Part shown: piece after piece, positions 55,159-64,000 of the stretch | Numbering within the stretch: position 1 is the stretch's first letter | Layout: every line of letters starts with the position of its first letter | NCBI GenBank assembly: GCA_001464765.1 | Contig: LNDV01000025.1 | Location: 183,679-247,678 of the forward strand | DNA length: 64,000 nt | Direction of reading: 5' to 3' | Source of the DNA: Betaproteobacteria bacterium Ga0077526 | GTDB lineage: Bacteria; Pseudomonadota; Gammaproteobacteria; Burkholderiales; Ga0077523 | Notes under the pieces: generated by a model | Told to the model about the DNA's origin: nothing | Databases searched by the model: none | The model's input: only the letters and a program-made list of their open reading frames with translations | Made by a program: the position numbers and the translations under genes

Positions 55159-55626
55159 TCAGCCCGTCGCCTGCCGGCCCACCTTGCGCGTGGCGCACGA
55201 GCGGGCGGCGTCGCGGATGTTCTTGAGGTCCTTCGCGAGTTCCGCCCAGCGGTCAGCGCCCAGTCTGGCCAGCAGGTCCGACTGCACGTCCGCCCAGACC
55301 GGTACGGCGCGAGCGAGCGCCGCACGACCCGCCGCCGTGATGCACACCATCCGAATGCGCCGATCCTCACCCGGCGAAACCGTCACCCAGCCCTGAGCTT
55401 CCATGGGCTTCAGCGCCCGGGGAATGCCGCTCGCCTCCATGCCCAGCAATCGGGCGAGCGCACCGATTCTCTGCTCCCCCTCCCGGTCGAGCGTCATGAG
55501 CACGTTGAACTGATGCCCCGTCATGCCGATGGTGGCGAGCGCGGGATCGAACGCGGAGGCAATGGCGCGCGCCGTCCGGGTGAAGTGGCGGAACAGGCAA
55601 TGCGCGGGATCGAGCGTCGGAGTCAC
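55159..55626 (-). CDS. MarR-family transcriptional regulator
   Basis: 155 residues: winged HTH with IGMTGHQFNVLMTLDREGEQRIGALARLLGMEASGIPRALKPMEAQGWVTVSPGEDRRIRMVCITAAGRAAL, including the DxR wing (GEDRRIR). The start is probably GTG 55626 (VTPTLDPAHCLF); no ATG lies in a suitable place. It is divergent from the SRPBCC gene, with a palindromic site between them that it probably binds to control both. The open frame continuing upstream to 56529 is antisense to other genes. Confidence 0.85.
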   Translation of the reverse strand: MTPTLDPAHCLFRHFTRTARAIASAFDPALATIGMTGHQFNVLMTLDREGEQRIGALARLLGMEASGIPRALKPMEAQGWVTVSPGEDRRIRMVCITAAGRAALARAVPVWADVQSDLLARLGADRWAELAKDLKNIRDAARSCATRKVGRQATG

Positions 55627-55636
55627 GGGATTGACG

Positions 55637-55658
55637 AATATCTGAATATGCAGATATT
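55637..55658. promoter_or_regulatory. Probable MarR operator
   Basis: AATATCTG (55637-55644) and CAGATATT (55651-55658) form a perfect 8-bp inverted repeat around AATATG, a MarR-type box. It is 10 bases upstream of the marR GTG and 40 bases upstream of the SRPBCC ATG, well placed to control both. Confidence 0.7.
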
Positions 55659-55698
55659 TTATTTGCCATCCGATGCCGGGACAACCCGCGGAGGCGTG

Positions 55699-56124
55699 AT
55701 GAAGCGATTTGCCAGTACCGTCGAGATCCACGCGCCTGCCGCGCGAATCTGGGGTCTGCTGACCGACTCCGTGCACTACCCGGACTGGAACCCGACGGTT
55801 CAGTCCGTCGAAGGGGCGATCGTTCCTGGCGCCCGGATCGTCGTTCGCCCGGCGGACAATCCGAAGCGCGCCTTTCCGGTGAAAGTTTCCGCGTTCGCAC
55901 CGCCGCACCGGATGGTGTGGTCGGGCGGCATGCCGCTGGGGCTGTTTCGCGGCGAGCGGGTATTCGAACTCACGCAGACCCGTGCGGATACCGTGCGCTT
56001 CTCCATGCAGGAGACCTTCAGCGGTCCGCTGTCCGGGCTCATCGGGAAGTCCATCCCCGACCTGCAGCCCGCCTTCGACGATTTCGCGGCGGCCCTCAAA
56101 CGGCGAGCCGAAGCGGAGCACTGA
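55699..56124 (+). CDS. SRPBCC (START-like) family protein
   Basis: 141 residues, with GGAGG five bases before the ATG. It has the START-like signatures MKRFASTVEIHAPAARIWGLLTDSVHYPDWNP, FAPPHRMVWSGGMPLGLFRGERVFEL and QETFSGPLSGLIGKSIPD. Such proteins bind hydrophobic ligands; many under MarR control respond to aromatic or oxidant stress. Divergent from the MarR gene, probably its target. Confidence 0.88.
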   Translation: MKRFASTVEIHAPAARIWGLLTDSVHYPDWNPTVQSVEGAIVPGARIVVRPADNPKRAFPVKVSAFAPPHRMVWSGGMPLGLFRGERVFELTQTRADTVRFSMQETFSGPLSGLIGKSIPDLQPAFDDFAAALKRRAEAEH

Positions 56125-56127
56125 CCC

Positions 56128-56562
56128 ATGCCGATCTCCTCCCCCGCAACAAACCCGGTCCACGGCTCCGGCGTCCGCGCCGATCCGTGGCTCCTCGACA
56201 CGCCATCCGGTGGTTCGCAGTTCGTCGCCTTTCGCGATGACACGCTCGACCCGCCGGCGCTGGTGGTCCAGGTCGGCAAGACCGAATTGCGCTATCACCT
56301 GCGCTGCATTGAAGACCTCGTCACGATGCTGCGTGCCCGCGGCGACTGGATGGCGCTCGGCAGCGCCGACGAGCAGAAGCCCGCCGCGGACGACACGGTG
56401 GAGTCCTGGGCGCGCTCGGCCGGCAATCCGGTCGGCGGCTGGTATGGTCTGAAGAAGGGCCTTCGAGGACGGTTCGCGAACTATGTCCCGCCCGTGCTGG
56501 AGGTTCTGGGACTCGCGGAGGTGGAACACAACGCGCGCAACAACCGCATGCGCGTCGTCTAG
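56128..56562 (+). CDS. Conserved protein of unknown function
   Basis: 144 residues; I do not recognise the family. It has a Pro/Gly-rich start, a strand pair (ALVVQVGKTELRYHLRCIEDLVTMLRARGDWMALGSADEQ), then [54 protein letters not shown]. The final part looks like a winged helix or an alpha-beta tail. It starts 3 bp after the SRPBCC stop, so it is co-transcribed with it, and converges on tilS with a 4-bp overlap of the stops. Confidence 0.8.
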   Translation: MPISSPATNPVHGSGVRADPWLLDTPSGGSQFVAFRDDTLDPPALVVQVGKTELRYHLRCIEDLVTMLRARGDWMALGSADEQKPAADDTVESWARSAGNPVGGWYGLKKGLRGRFANYVPPVLEVLGLAEVEHNARNNRMRVV

Positions 56563-57896
56563 GGCAGTTCGATTTCCGGCAACAGACCCGCCTCGCCAGG
56601 GCCTGCTGCAAAATCGGGATCGGTTCCGACGCCCGACACCCAGGCCACACGATCGCTGATGTGGACGATCACGAGGCGTTCACGCTCCCACGCCGGGATA
56701 CCGGCTTCCTGCAGCAGGTTCTTGAGCGTCCTGCTCGGGCGGTTCGCGCCGACGCGCATGCGCTCCCCGCCGGTACGGCCAGCAAGACGCACCGCCCCGA
56801 CTGCCATCGCGCTTGCGCGCAACCCCTGCCCCTCGACCCGACGGAACTGCAGCGTTCGACCATCCGGCAGCACGACGCTCGCGCCGCCGTCCCAGTCGAG
56901 CGACCACCCCTGCTTGCCGCGCTCCCGACTCACGAGACGGACCCGATCGCGATAACGCATCAGCCGATGGCTCCCGAACGTGAACTCCGGCTGGGCGTTG
57001 GCCCCCGCGGTCAGCAGTTGTGAGACGCCCGCGTGCACGGACTCGCGCGAAGGCGCGTCGACACCGCGTGCGCGCAGCCAGTGCCGCACGACGTTGACCC
57101 GCCGCACCTCGTCCAGCGCGGCCAGTCCCGAAACCAGGAGTTCGTCGCCCGCTTCGCAAGACGGCAAGTCGATGGCGGCAAGCGCCGCCGCAAGCCGGGC
57201 AGCATCGGCAGCGTTGTCCGCGGCGCGGGCGAACGTCGTGCGATAGCCCGGAAACCATTGCTCCAGCATCGGCAACACGTGCTGCCGGAGAGCATTGCGA
57301 CGGTAGCGATCGTCGTCGTTGGATTCGTCCTCGACCCAGGCGAGCCCACGCGCGCTTGCGTGCGCAGCGAGTTTCGAGCGCGGAAGGGATAGCAGCGGAC
57401 GAATCAGGCGCACACCCGAGTCCAGTATGCGCGAGTCGGGCATCGCCGCGAGCCCTGGAGGACCGGCACCCCTCAGCAACTGGAGCAGCACCGTCTCGGC
57501 CTGATCGTCTGCGTGATGCGCAAGCGCGACGGCGTCGACATCGAGACGGTGGAAGGCGTCGTAACGCGCGGCACGGGCAGCGGCTTCGATGCCGCGACGA
57601 TCCTCCCGATCGATACGCACACGCTCCACGGCGAGACCGATGCCGCGATCGGCGCACAGGGAGGCGCAAGTCTGCGCCCAGGCATCGGCGTTCGGACTCA
57701 GGCCATGGTGAACGTGCAGGGCGGAAAGCCGCAGCGACAGCGGCTCGGCCAGATCGGCGAGGACATCGGTGAGCACGACGGAATCGAGGCCGCCGCTGAG
57801 CGCAATGGCAATGCGGGCGCCGTTGAGTCCCCGGGCACAGAGAAACGCTTCGACGATGTCGTGCAGCGCCCGGTCGGGCGCCGGCCGGCCCGTCAC
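56559..57896 (-). CDS. tilS: tRNA(Ile)-lysidine synthase
   Basis: Modifies C34 of tRNA-Ile(CAU) to lysidine so that it reads AUA. The 445-residue protein has the PP-loop ATP motif [33 protein letters not shown], the second motif [14 protein letters not shown], and [20 protein letters not shown]; the C-terminal half has the usual TilS substrate-binding domain. It starts with GTG, overlapping the accA stop (GTGA), an arrangement seen in many Betaproteobacteria (accA-tilS). Confidence 0.95.
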   Translation of the reverse strand: MTGRPAPDRALHDIVEAFLCARGLNGARIAIALSGGLDSVVLTDVLADLAEPLSLRLSALHVHHGLSPNADAWAQTCASLCADRGIGLAVERVRIDREDRRGIEAAARAARYDAFHRLDVDAVALAHHADDQAETVLLQLLRGAGPPGLAAMPDSRILDSGVRLIRPLLSLPRSKLAAHASARGLAWVEDESNDDDRYRRNALRQHVLPMLEQWFPGYRTTFARAADNAADAARLAAALAAIDLPSCEAGDELLVSGLAALDEVRRVNVVRHWLRARGVDAPSRESVHAGVSQLLTAGANAQPEFTFGSHRLMRYRDRVRLVSRERGKQGWSLDWDGGASVVLPDGRTLQFRRVEGQGLRASAMAVGAVRLAGRTGGERMRVGANRPSRTLKNLLQEAGIPAWERERLVIVHISDRVAWVSGVGTDPDFAAGPGEAGLLPEIELP

Positions 57897-58888
57897 CGCG
57901 ACGGAACGACTTCCTTGAACTTGCCGTACCCTAGCAGCTTCTCGAAGCGGGCCTCGACGAGATCATCGACGGACTTGCTCTGCACTTCCTTGAGCGCTTC
58001 GGCCAGCGCCTTGCGCACGGCCTGCATCGTCGCACCGTGGTCACGGTGCGCGCCGCCGAGCGGCTCGCCGATCACCTTGTCCACCAGCCCGAGCGTCTTC
58101 AGGCGGGTGGCCGTGATCCCCAGCGTCTCCGCGGCCTCGGGAGCCTTGTCCGCGCTCTTCCAGAGAATGGAGGCGCAGCCTTCGGGCGAGATCACCGAGT
58201 AGATCGCGTACTGGAGCATCATCATCGAGTCGCCCACCGCGATGGCCAGCGCACCGCCGGACCCGCCTTCGCCGATCACCGTACAGATGATCGGCACGCG
58301 CAGTTCAGCCATCACGAACAGGTTGCGGCCGATGGCTTCCGACTGGCCCCGCTCCTCGGCACCGACACCGGGGTAGGCGCCCGGCGTGTCGACGAAGGTG
58401 AACACGGGCAGACTGAACTTCTCGGCGGTCTTCAGCAGGCGCAGCGCCTTGCGGTAGCCCTCGGGCTTCGGCATGCCGAAGTTGCGGTAGATCTTCTCCT
58501 TGGTGTCGCGGCCCTTCTGGTGCCCGATCACCATGCAGGGCTGGCCGCCGAAGCGCGCGAGGCCGCCGACGATGGACGGGTCTTCCGCGAAGGCGCGATC
58601 CCCGTGCAGTTCGTCGAAATCGGTGAACAGGTTGCGGATGTAGTCGAGCGTGTAAGGTCGCTGGGGATGCCGAGCGACCTGCGAGATCTGCCAGGCCGAG
58701 AGCTTGGCGTAGATCTCCTTCGTGAGCGTGTTGCTCTTCTTCTGCAGCCGCGAGATCTCCTCGGAGATGTCGACAGCGGAATCGTCCTGCACGTAGCGCA
58801 GTTCCTCCACCTTCTGCTCGAGTTCGGCGATAGGCTGCTCGAAGTCGAGGAACGTGGTCTTCATGGCGGGGCTTGCGGCGTTGGACAT
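57893..58888 (-). CDS. accA: Acetyl-CoA carboxylase carboxyltransferase subunit alpha
   Basis: Forms the carboxyltransferase with AccD and makes malonyl-CoA for fatty acid synthesis. The 331-residue protein has [22 protein letters not shown] near the start, [48 protein letters not shown] and the CoA-pocket [11 protein letters not shown] and [11 protein letters not shown] prefer ATG 58888 (MSNAASP), which has GAGGTG 4-9 bases upstream; 58894 and 58864 are alternatives. The stop overlaps the tilS start. Confidence 0.95.
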   Translation of the reverse strand: MSNAASPAMKTTFLDFEQPIAELEQKVEELRYVQDDSAVDISEEISRLQKKSNTLTKEIYAKLSAWQISQVARHPQRPYTLDYIRNLFTDFDELHGDRAFAEDPSIVGGLARFGGQPCMVIGHQKGRDTKEKIYRNFGMPKPEGYRKALRLLKTAEKFSLPVFTFVDTPGAYPGVGAEERGQSEAIGRNLFVMAELRVPIICTVIGEGGSGGALAIAVGDSMMMLQYAIYSVISPEGCASILWKSADKAPEAAETLGITATRLKTLGLVDKVIGEPLGGAHRDHGATMQAVRKALAEALKEVQSKSVDDLVEARFEKLLGYGKFKEVVPSR

Positions 58889-58895
58889 GCTCACC

Positions 58896-59198
58896 TCATT
58901 TGCCGTATCGGCTGCTCAGGTAGTCGACGATGGTCTGTGCTTCCTCCGGACTCACCGGGGCGCCCATCACCTTGATCATCTTGTTCACCGAGGCATCCCA
59001 GCCCTTGCGGTCCAGGAACGGGGAGTTCATCTCGATGTAGTCGAGGCTGTGGCACATCACACAGTTGGTCTCGACCAGGGCTCGGCCATCGCCGTCCTTC
59101 AGGGTGATCGCATCCTCGCCGCCGGTGGCAGCACCACCGGCGAAAAGACCGATCAACAGAAAGGCGGTTTGCGCGGCCACGCGCGACATCACGTGCAT
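58896..59198 (-). CDS. Small c-type cytochrome (SorB-like partner of the molybdoenzyme)
   Basis: A 100-residue periplasmic monohaem cytochrome: signal peptide ([19 protein letters not shown]), haem motif CVMCH, and a distal Met in [11 protein letters not shown] with the C-terminal [16 protein letters not shown] typical of these cytochromes. The start overlaps the end of the molybdoenzyme gene (ATG 59198; 59189 alternative). In characterised pairs the sulfite dehydrogenase passes electrons to such a cytochrome. Confidence 0.9.
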   Translation of the reverse strand: MHVMSRVAAQTAFLLIGLFAGGAATGGEDAITLKDGDGRALVETNCVMCHSLDYIEMNSPFLDRKGWDASVNKMIKVMGAPVSPEEAQTIVDYLSSRYGK

Positions 59199-60391
59199 CG
59201 GATGTTCACCGAGTGGACCACGTTGTTGTGGTAGCCGGCCGGGTTGAAGACGAGTTCGAAGCTCTGGCTCGCGCCGAGCCGGTTGGTCGCCCGCGCCATC
59301 ACCACGTGGTCGCCCGGTTCGGGAACGAACGCGAAGGACCACTGGCGCGTGGAGAACCGACCGAAGTCCTCGCCGAGTTCCGCGGTGCCCCAGGTGCGCC
59401 CGCCGTCGGTCGAAACGTCCACCCGTGCAATGCCGTAGCCGCCGTCCCATGCGATGCCGCGCACGAACAGCGGGGTGCGGGACCGGTACAGCATGCGGTC
59501 CCGAAGATTCGTGATGAGCGAGTTCACCACCATCTCGGTGATGGGCGTCGTGGTCTCGTTCTCCTGGGAGACGAAGCGGTCGACGATCGGAAACCGGCCC
59601 TTGGGGATCCGGTAGGCCGGGTTCATCCAGAAGCCCGTCAGCGGCTGGGCGAGCACCTCGATCCGCGCGAGATGCTTGATCCAGTACGTGGCGGTCCAGC
59701 CGGGCACCACCAGTCGCAGCGGCGCGCCGTGCCAGTGGGGCAAAGGCTCGCCGTTCATCTCGTACGCGAGCAGGGTGTTCTCGTCGAGCGCCTTCCACGC
59801 GGGAATGCTCTTCACGAAATCCGGCGTCTTGTCGACCACGCCGGAATCGGTGCCGTCGAACGCGACCTCGACCGCGCCGGACTTCACGCCCGCCCGTTCG
59901 AGCACCTCCTTGAGACGGACGCCGCGCCAGCGCGCGTTGCCCATCGCGCCATGCCCCCATTGCACGCCGGGCACGTGCGGATTCGACAGGCCGCGACGAT
60001 TCCCGGAGCACTGGCAGACGGCGGCGATTTCCACCGGCGTGAACTCGCGGCGCAGTACGTCGAGAGAGAGGGACAACGTGCCCGCCGCGGCCTCCCCGCC
60101 CACTGCCAGCCGCCAGGCGGCGGGATCGACCTCGGGGATGGAAGACAGGTGGTATCGGACGAAGAACGCCTCGTTGGGCGTGAACGCCTCGCCCAGAACG
60201 CGCGCGGGCGTCTCGAAATTCGGCGGGCGGAAGGACTTCTTGATGAGGGGAAGCTTGCCGGGCAGCGTGTCGTAGGTGGACGACGACAGGGTGCCTTCGG
60301 GCAGCGCAGCCGGCCCCACGTCCGGGCGGGCGCGGGCACCCCCGGCCCAGAGGCCTGCGGTGGCGAGCAGCAGACGTCTACGCGAGAGCAT
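59189..60391 (-). CDS. Sulfite-oxidase-family molybdoenzyme (sulfite dehydrogenase SorA-like)
   Basis: A 400-residue enzyme with a twin-Arg-like export signal (SRRRLLLATAGLWAGGARA). The Mo-binding cysteine is in AAVCQCSGNRRGLSNP, and the domain has GPVQWGHGAMGNARWRGVRL, LAYEMNGEPLPHWHGAPLRLVVPGW (substrate Arg pocket) and a C-terminal dimerisation domain with VRGIAWDGG and VEVSTDGGRTW-type repeats. Paired with a c-type cytochrome gene just downstream. Oxidises sulfite in the periplasm most likely; a SoxCD-like role is possible, but no sox genes are seen. Confidence 0.9.
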   Translation of the reverse strand: MLSRRRLLLATAGLWAGGARARPDVGPAALPEGTLSSSTYDTLPGKLPLIKKSFRPPNFETPARVLGEAFTPNEAFFVRYHLSSIPEVDPAAWRLAVGGEAAAGTLSLSLDVLRREFTPVEIAAVCQCSGNRRGLSNPHVPGVQWGHGAMGNARWRGVRLKEVLERAGVKSGAVEVAFDGTDSGVVDKTPDFVKSIPAWKALDENTLLAYEMNGEPLPHWHGAPLRLVVPGWTATYWIKHLARIEVLAQPLTGFWMNPAYRIPKGRFPIVDRFVSQENETTTPITEMVVNSLITNLRDRMLYRSRTPLFVRGIAWDGGYGIARVDVSTDGGRTWGTAELGEDFGRFSTRQWSFAFVPEPGDHVVMARATNRLGASQSFELVFNPAGYHNNVVHSVNIRCT

Positions 60392-60483
60392 GCGTGTCGT
60401 CGATCGATCGCGTTGTCATCCCGGGATTTTGACACATCGCGCGGGATTTCCGGCGGGTGCCGCGTAGGTGGTTCGGACCTTCC

Positions 60484-62163
60484 CTAGAACAGGACGCCCG
60501 CCTTGCCGCGAGGATCGCCTTCCACGACCACCGTACCGGTCTCCCGGTGGACGAAGACGGCCTGCATGTTGCCCCAGCGGCGCCGCCCTTCCTGGACCGT
60601 GTGACCCTTTTCCTTCAGCGCGGCCACCCAGGCCTCCGGAAACTGGCCGGGCTCGACCTCGATGCGGTCCGGCAGATACTGGTGGTGATAGCGCGGCACA
60701 CCGACCACACGGGCGAGGTCGAGGCCGGGGCCATGCAGGTGCTCCAGCAGGCCGATCAGGACCATGGTGATGATCCTCGAGCCGCCCGGGGTGCCGAACA
60801 CGAGCACCCCGCGCGAGTCCTCCACGAAGGTGGGCGACATGCTGGAGAGTGGCCGCTTTCCGGCCGCGATGGCGTTCGCGTGGAACCCCGTGAGGCCGTA
60901 GAGATTGCCCGCATTCGGCGCGATGGCGAAGTCGTTCATCTCGTTGTTGAGCAGCACGCCCGACTCGCCGGCAAGGAGCCCCGCCCCGAACGGCGCATTG
61001 ATGCTGAGGGTGGCGGCGACCCGGTTGCCGTCGGCATCGACGACCGAGAAATGCGTGGTGTGGCCACCCTCCCGCCACTCCGGCGCGGCATCCAGGGCGG
61101 CACTCGACGTGGCCTTCTGCGGATCGATGCCTGCTGCCCGCTGCCTCGCATAGCCCGGGCTCGCGAGTCTGCCCGCCGGCACGTCGACGAAGTCGGCGTC
61201 GCCGAGATGGCGCGCCCGGTCCTGGAATGCCCGGCGCAGGGCTTCCACCACGAGATGCACGCGATCGGTCTCGGAGAATGAGGCGAGGTCGAACTGCTCG
61301 AGGATGCCCAGCGTCTGGTCGAGCGTGAGGCCGCCGCTGGACGGCAGTGGCGCCGTGATGATGGTCGCCCCGCGATACGTGAACCGGTGGGGGATGCGCT
61401 CGATCACGCGGTACCCGGCGAGGTCCGCCTCGGTCCAGAGTCCGCCGGCTGCGCGCACCGACCGCGCCATCTCACGGGCGACCTCACCGGTGTAGAAGCC
61501 ATCCCGGCCGTGCGCAGCGATTGCGCGAAGCGTCCTGGCGAGGCCCGCCTGTCGCACGACGAACCCCTTGTCCGGAACCTTGCCGTCCTGAAGAAACACC
61601 GAGGCAGTCCGCGCGTCGGCCTGCATGACCTTCTCGCGCCAGCCCGCGGCACCGACGTATCGACCGTCCACCGCGAACCCTTCGTCGGCGAAGCGAATCG
61701 CCGGCGCGAGCAGTTCGGCGACCGGCCTCGTCCCGTATCGGCTCGCGAGATGATCGAGGCCCGCCACCAGACCCGGAATGCCGGCGGCACGCGCGCCGTC
61801 GAGCGAAGCCCGCGCATCCGGCTCGCCCTTCGCGTCGAGATACATGTCCTTCGAGGCCGCAGCGGGCGCGGTCTCGCGCGCATCGACCACCACGTCGTGA
61901 CCGTCAGAGGCGCGGTGCAGCAGGAAGAACCCGCCGCCGCCCAACCCCGACGAGAAGGGCTCGACCACCGCAAGCGCGGCGGCCACCGCCACCGCCGCAT
62001 CGAAGGCATTGCCCCCGCGCGCCAGTACCGCCTCGCCGGCCTGCGTGGCAAGCGGATGCGCGGACGCGACGCCGTAGCGCGTGTCGGCATGCGCCGGCGA
62101 AAAGGTGACCCATCCGATCAGACACCAGGCCACCACCACGGCCGCCACTCGCTTCACGATCAT
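60484..62163 (-). CDS. ggt: Gamma-glutamyltransferase (glutathione hydrolase)
   Basis: A 559-residue periplasmic N-terminal nucleophile enzyme that cleaves glutathione. It has a signal peptide (VAAVVVAWCLIGWVTFSPAHA), the alpha subunit start GVASAHPLATQAGEAVLARGGNAFDAAVAVAAALAVVEPFSSGLGGGGFFLLH, and the self-processing Thr (TTHFSVVDADGNRVAATLS) that opens the small subunit. LLNNEMNDFAIAPN and SMSPTFVED are family motifs. The start overlaps the RND gene stop by 4 bp. Confidence 0.95.
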   Translation of the reverse strand: MIVKRVAAVVVAWCLIGWVTFSPAHADTRYGVASAHPLATQAGEAVLARGGNAFDAAVAVAAALAVVEPFSSGLGGGGFFLLHRASDGHDVVVDARETAPAAASKDMYLDAKGEPDARASLDGARAAGIPGLVAGLDHLASRYGTRPVAELLAPAIRFADEGFAVDGRYVGAAGWREKVMQADARTASVFLQDGKVPDKGFVVRQAGLARTLRAIAAHGRDGFYTGEVAREMARSVRAAGGLWTEADLAGYRVIERIPHRFTYRGATIITAPLPSSGGLTLDQTLGILEQFDLASFSETDRVHLVVEALRRAFQDRARHLGDADFVDVPAGRLASPGYARQRAAGIDPQKATSSAALDAAPEWREGGHTTHFSVVDADGNRVAATLSINAPFGAGLLAGESGVLLNNEMNDFAIAPNAGNLYGLTGFHANAIAAGKRPLSSMSPTFVEDSRGVLVFGTPGGSRIITMVLIGLLEHLHGPGLDLARVVGVPRYHHQYLPDRIEVEPGQFPEAWVAALKEKGHTVQEGRRRWGNMQAVFVHRETGTVVVEGDPRGKAGVLF

Positions 62164-64000
62164 GCCCCGATCTCCTCACTGCCCCGGACCGGCGGGCGCA
62201 CCTTGAACACCAGCGCATAAAGCGCCGGCAGGAACAGCAGCGTCAGGACGGTCGCCACGAGCAGACCGCCCATGATCACGACGGCCATGGGCCCCCAGAA
62301 ATTCGAGCGCGCGAGCGGGATCATCGCGAGAATCGCCGCCGCCGCGGTAAGCATGATCGGCCGGAAGCGCCGCACCGCGGACTCGATGACGGCGTGCCAC
62401 TGCGCGTGGCCCTCGGCGACGTCCTGATCGATCTGATCCACGAGGATGATGGAGTTGCGCATGATCATCCCGGAGAGCGCGATGAAGCCCAGCATCGCGA
62501 CGAACCCGAAGGGCACGCGGCCCACCAGCAGGAACAGGCTCACCCCGATGATGCCCAGCGGCGCGGTGATGAGCACCAGCACGCTCTTGCCCACGCTCTG
62601 CAGATGGATCATGAGGAGCGTCAGCACGGTGATCAGCATGAGCGGCAGCACCGCATTCACCGAGCCCTGGCCCTGCGCGCTCTCCTCGATGATGCCGCCC
62701 GTCTCGATGCGGTAGCCCGGCAGCAGCCCGGCCTTGACCTCGGCGAGCTTGTTCTCCACCTGCTGCGAGACCACGGGCGCCTGGATGTTCCCGAGGACAT
62801 CGGCCTGAACGGAGATGGTGGGCATCCGCGATCGCCGCCAGATGAGCCCCTCCTCCAGTTCGTACTTGATGGTGGCGATCTGCGACAACGGGATCCAGCG
62901 GTTGCCCTGCGTGGGCACGTTCACGTCGCCGATCTCCGCAAGGCCGCGGCGCTCGCCCGCCTGCGCCCGTGCGAGCACTTCGATCAGCTTGTCTCGCTCG
63001 CGGAACTCGGTGATCGCGAAACCGGTGAGCAACGCGTTCAGCGATGCCGAAAGCTCCTGCGAACTCACGCCCAGCAGCCGTGCCTTGTTCTGGTCGATCT
63101 CGAGCTTCACGGTCTTCACCTTCTCGTTCCAGTCGAGGTGAACACCGCGCAGATTGCCGTTGGCGCGCATCACGTCGGCCACCGCGAAGGCGACCCGGCG
63201 CAGTTCGTCGAAGTCCTGACCCATCACCCGGAACACCACGGGATAGGACACGGGCGGACCGTTCTGGAGCGGATTCACCCGGAAGCGTACGCGCGTGAAC
63301 TCGGTCTCCAGCGCCTGCACCAGCCGCGCCTGCACACCGTCCCGCACCTCCGCGCCACGCGTGGTGACGACGAACTCGGCCAGGTTGGAACTGTTCAGCT
63401 GCTGATCGAGCGGCAGGTAGAACCGCGGGCTCCCGGCACCGATGTAGCTCACGAACTTCTCGATGTCGGGGTCCTTGGCGAGAATCGCCTCGAAGCGCTT
63501 CGCCTCGGCCTGGGTCGCCGTGATCGAGGCGCCTTCCTGGAGCCAGATGTCCGCCACCAGTTCGGGCCGGTTGGCCGACGGGAAGAACTGCTGCTGCACG
63601 AAACCGAAACCGGCCACGGCCAGCACGAAGAGGCCGAAGGTGAGCACGATGACGGTCTTGCGGTACGTCACGCACCAGGTGACCAGTGCCCGGAACCGGC
63701 GATAGAACGGCCCCTGGTAGACATCGCGCTCGTGTCCCGGGCCATGGTCCGCGTGAGCCACCGGCGCCGCCCGCTTGCCGGTGATGCGCCTCAGCATGCC
63801 AGCCAGGAATCCCTCGTGCGAGGCCGCCTTCGAGTAGTCCGGCAGCAGGTGGTATCCCATGTACGGGATGAACAGCACGGCCACGAACCAGGACACGACG
63901 AGCGCGATGCACACGACGGCGAAGATCGAGAACGTGTACTCGCCTGCGTCCGACTTGGCGAGACCCACGGGGAGAAAGCCCGCTGCGGTGACCAGGGTGC
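62160..64000 (-). CDS. RND efflux transporter, C-terminal part (runs off the window)
   Basis: The frame is open to the right edge (TLVTAAGFLPVGLAKSDAGEYTFSIF), so the N-terminus is outside. About 612 residues are visible: helix bundles (CIALVVSWFVAVLFIPYMGYHL), a periplasmic porter region (QEGASITATQAEAKRFEAIL), then the late helices (LMLITVLTLLMIHLQSVGKSVLVLITAPLGIIGVSLFLLVG, GMIMRNSIILVDQIDQD, PLARSNFWGPMAVVIMGGLLVATVLTLLFLPALYAL). The layout is that of hydrophobe/amphiphile or divalent-metal RND pumps; substrate not inferable. Overlaps ggt by 4 bp. Confidence 0.9.
   Translation of the reverse strand, partial: TLVTAAGFLPVGLAKSDAGEYTFSIFAVVCIALVVSWFVAVLFIPYMGYHLLPDYSKAASHEGFLAGMLRRITGKRAAPVAHADHGPGHERDVYQGPFYRRFRALVTWCVTYRKTVIVLTFGLFVLAVAGFGFVQQQFFPSANRPELVADIWLQEGASITATQAEAKRFEAILAKDPDIEKFVSYIGAGSPRFYLPLDQQLNSSNLAEFVVTTRGAEVRDGVQARLVQALETEFTRVRFRVNPLQNGPPVSYPVVFRVMGQDFDELRRVAFAVADVMRANGNLRGVHLDWNEKVKTVKLEIDQNKARLLGVSSQELSASLNALLTGFAITEFRERDKLIEVLARAQAGERRGLAEIGDVNVPTQGNRWIPLSQIATIKYELEEGLIWRRSRMPTISVQADVLGNIQAPVVSQQVENKLAEVKAGLLPGYRIETGGIIEESAQGQGSVNAVLPLMLITVLTLLMIHLQSVGKSVLVLITAPLGIIGVSLFLLVGRVPFGFVAMLGFIALSGMIMRNSIILVDQIDQDVAEGHAQWHAVIESAVRRFRPIMLTAAAAILAMIPLARSNFWGPMAVVIMGGLLVATVLTLLFLPALYALVFKVRPPVRGSEEIGA

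Overview
The window is high-GC DNA from a betaproteobacterium. The evidence is the conserved run gyrA-serC-serA-pheA-hisC-tyrA-aroA-cmk-rpsA-ihfB-lapA-lapB-pyrF-hldE-hldD-cysM, an ompA/ubiG/gph block beside gyrA, a one-piece tmRNA whose tag reads ANDDRYALAA, and a PEP-CTERM protein of the kind found in exopolysaccharide- or floc-forming Betaproteobacteria. Genus cannot be told from sequence alone.

Layout. 0.2-17.7 kb (minus strand) is a tightly packed housekeeping block, many genes joined by 4-bp ATGA overlaps: LPS heptose synthesis (hldD, kinase-only hldE), LapA/LapB, pyrF, IHF-beta, ribosomal protein S1, an AroA-Cmk fusion, aromatic and serine biosynthesis, and gyrA. 18-23 kb (plus) holds an OmpA-like protein with a very long Asp/Glu-rich linker, an amidohydrolase, ubiG, gph and ssrA. 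23.5-27.1 kb looks like a small accessory islet in the ssrA 3' end: T-arm and terminator sequences recur at its far side, and it carries an NTF2-like protein, a toxin-antitoxin pair with a truncated ParE, and hipBA behind three evenly spaced palindromic operators.

27.2-31.7 kb (minus) is a four-gene operon: unknown protein, double-domain KaiC-like ATPase, GGDEF protein fused to a histidine-kinase-like module lacking its phospho-acceptor His, and a Crp/Fnr regulator. A P-type ATPase follows. 35.9-48 kb is a surface and secretion locus: a sigma-54 promoter in front of a 47-residue PEP-CTERM protein that is almost only signal peptide plus sorting signal; a giant SdrD-type repeat adhesin (frameshifted here by a 55-nt deletion inside a 687-bp tandem duplication) with a possible N-terminal Cys-Gln thioester domain; and divergent type I secretion genes (HlyD, LapB/HlyB-type ABC transporter, TolC).

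48-64 kb is mixed metabolism: a ThDP enzyme, a PabB-PabC fusion with a PIN protein and an S4 protein, a two-part chromate transporter, NnrU, a divergent MarR/SRPBCC pair around a palindromic operator, tilS, accA, a sulfite-dehydrogenase-like molybdoenzyme with its cytochrome c, gamma-glutamyltransferase, and an RND transporter running off the right edge. No complete transposase, integrase or CRISPR array was seen.
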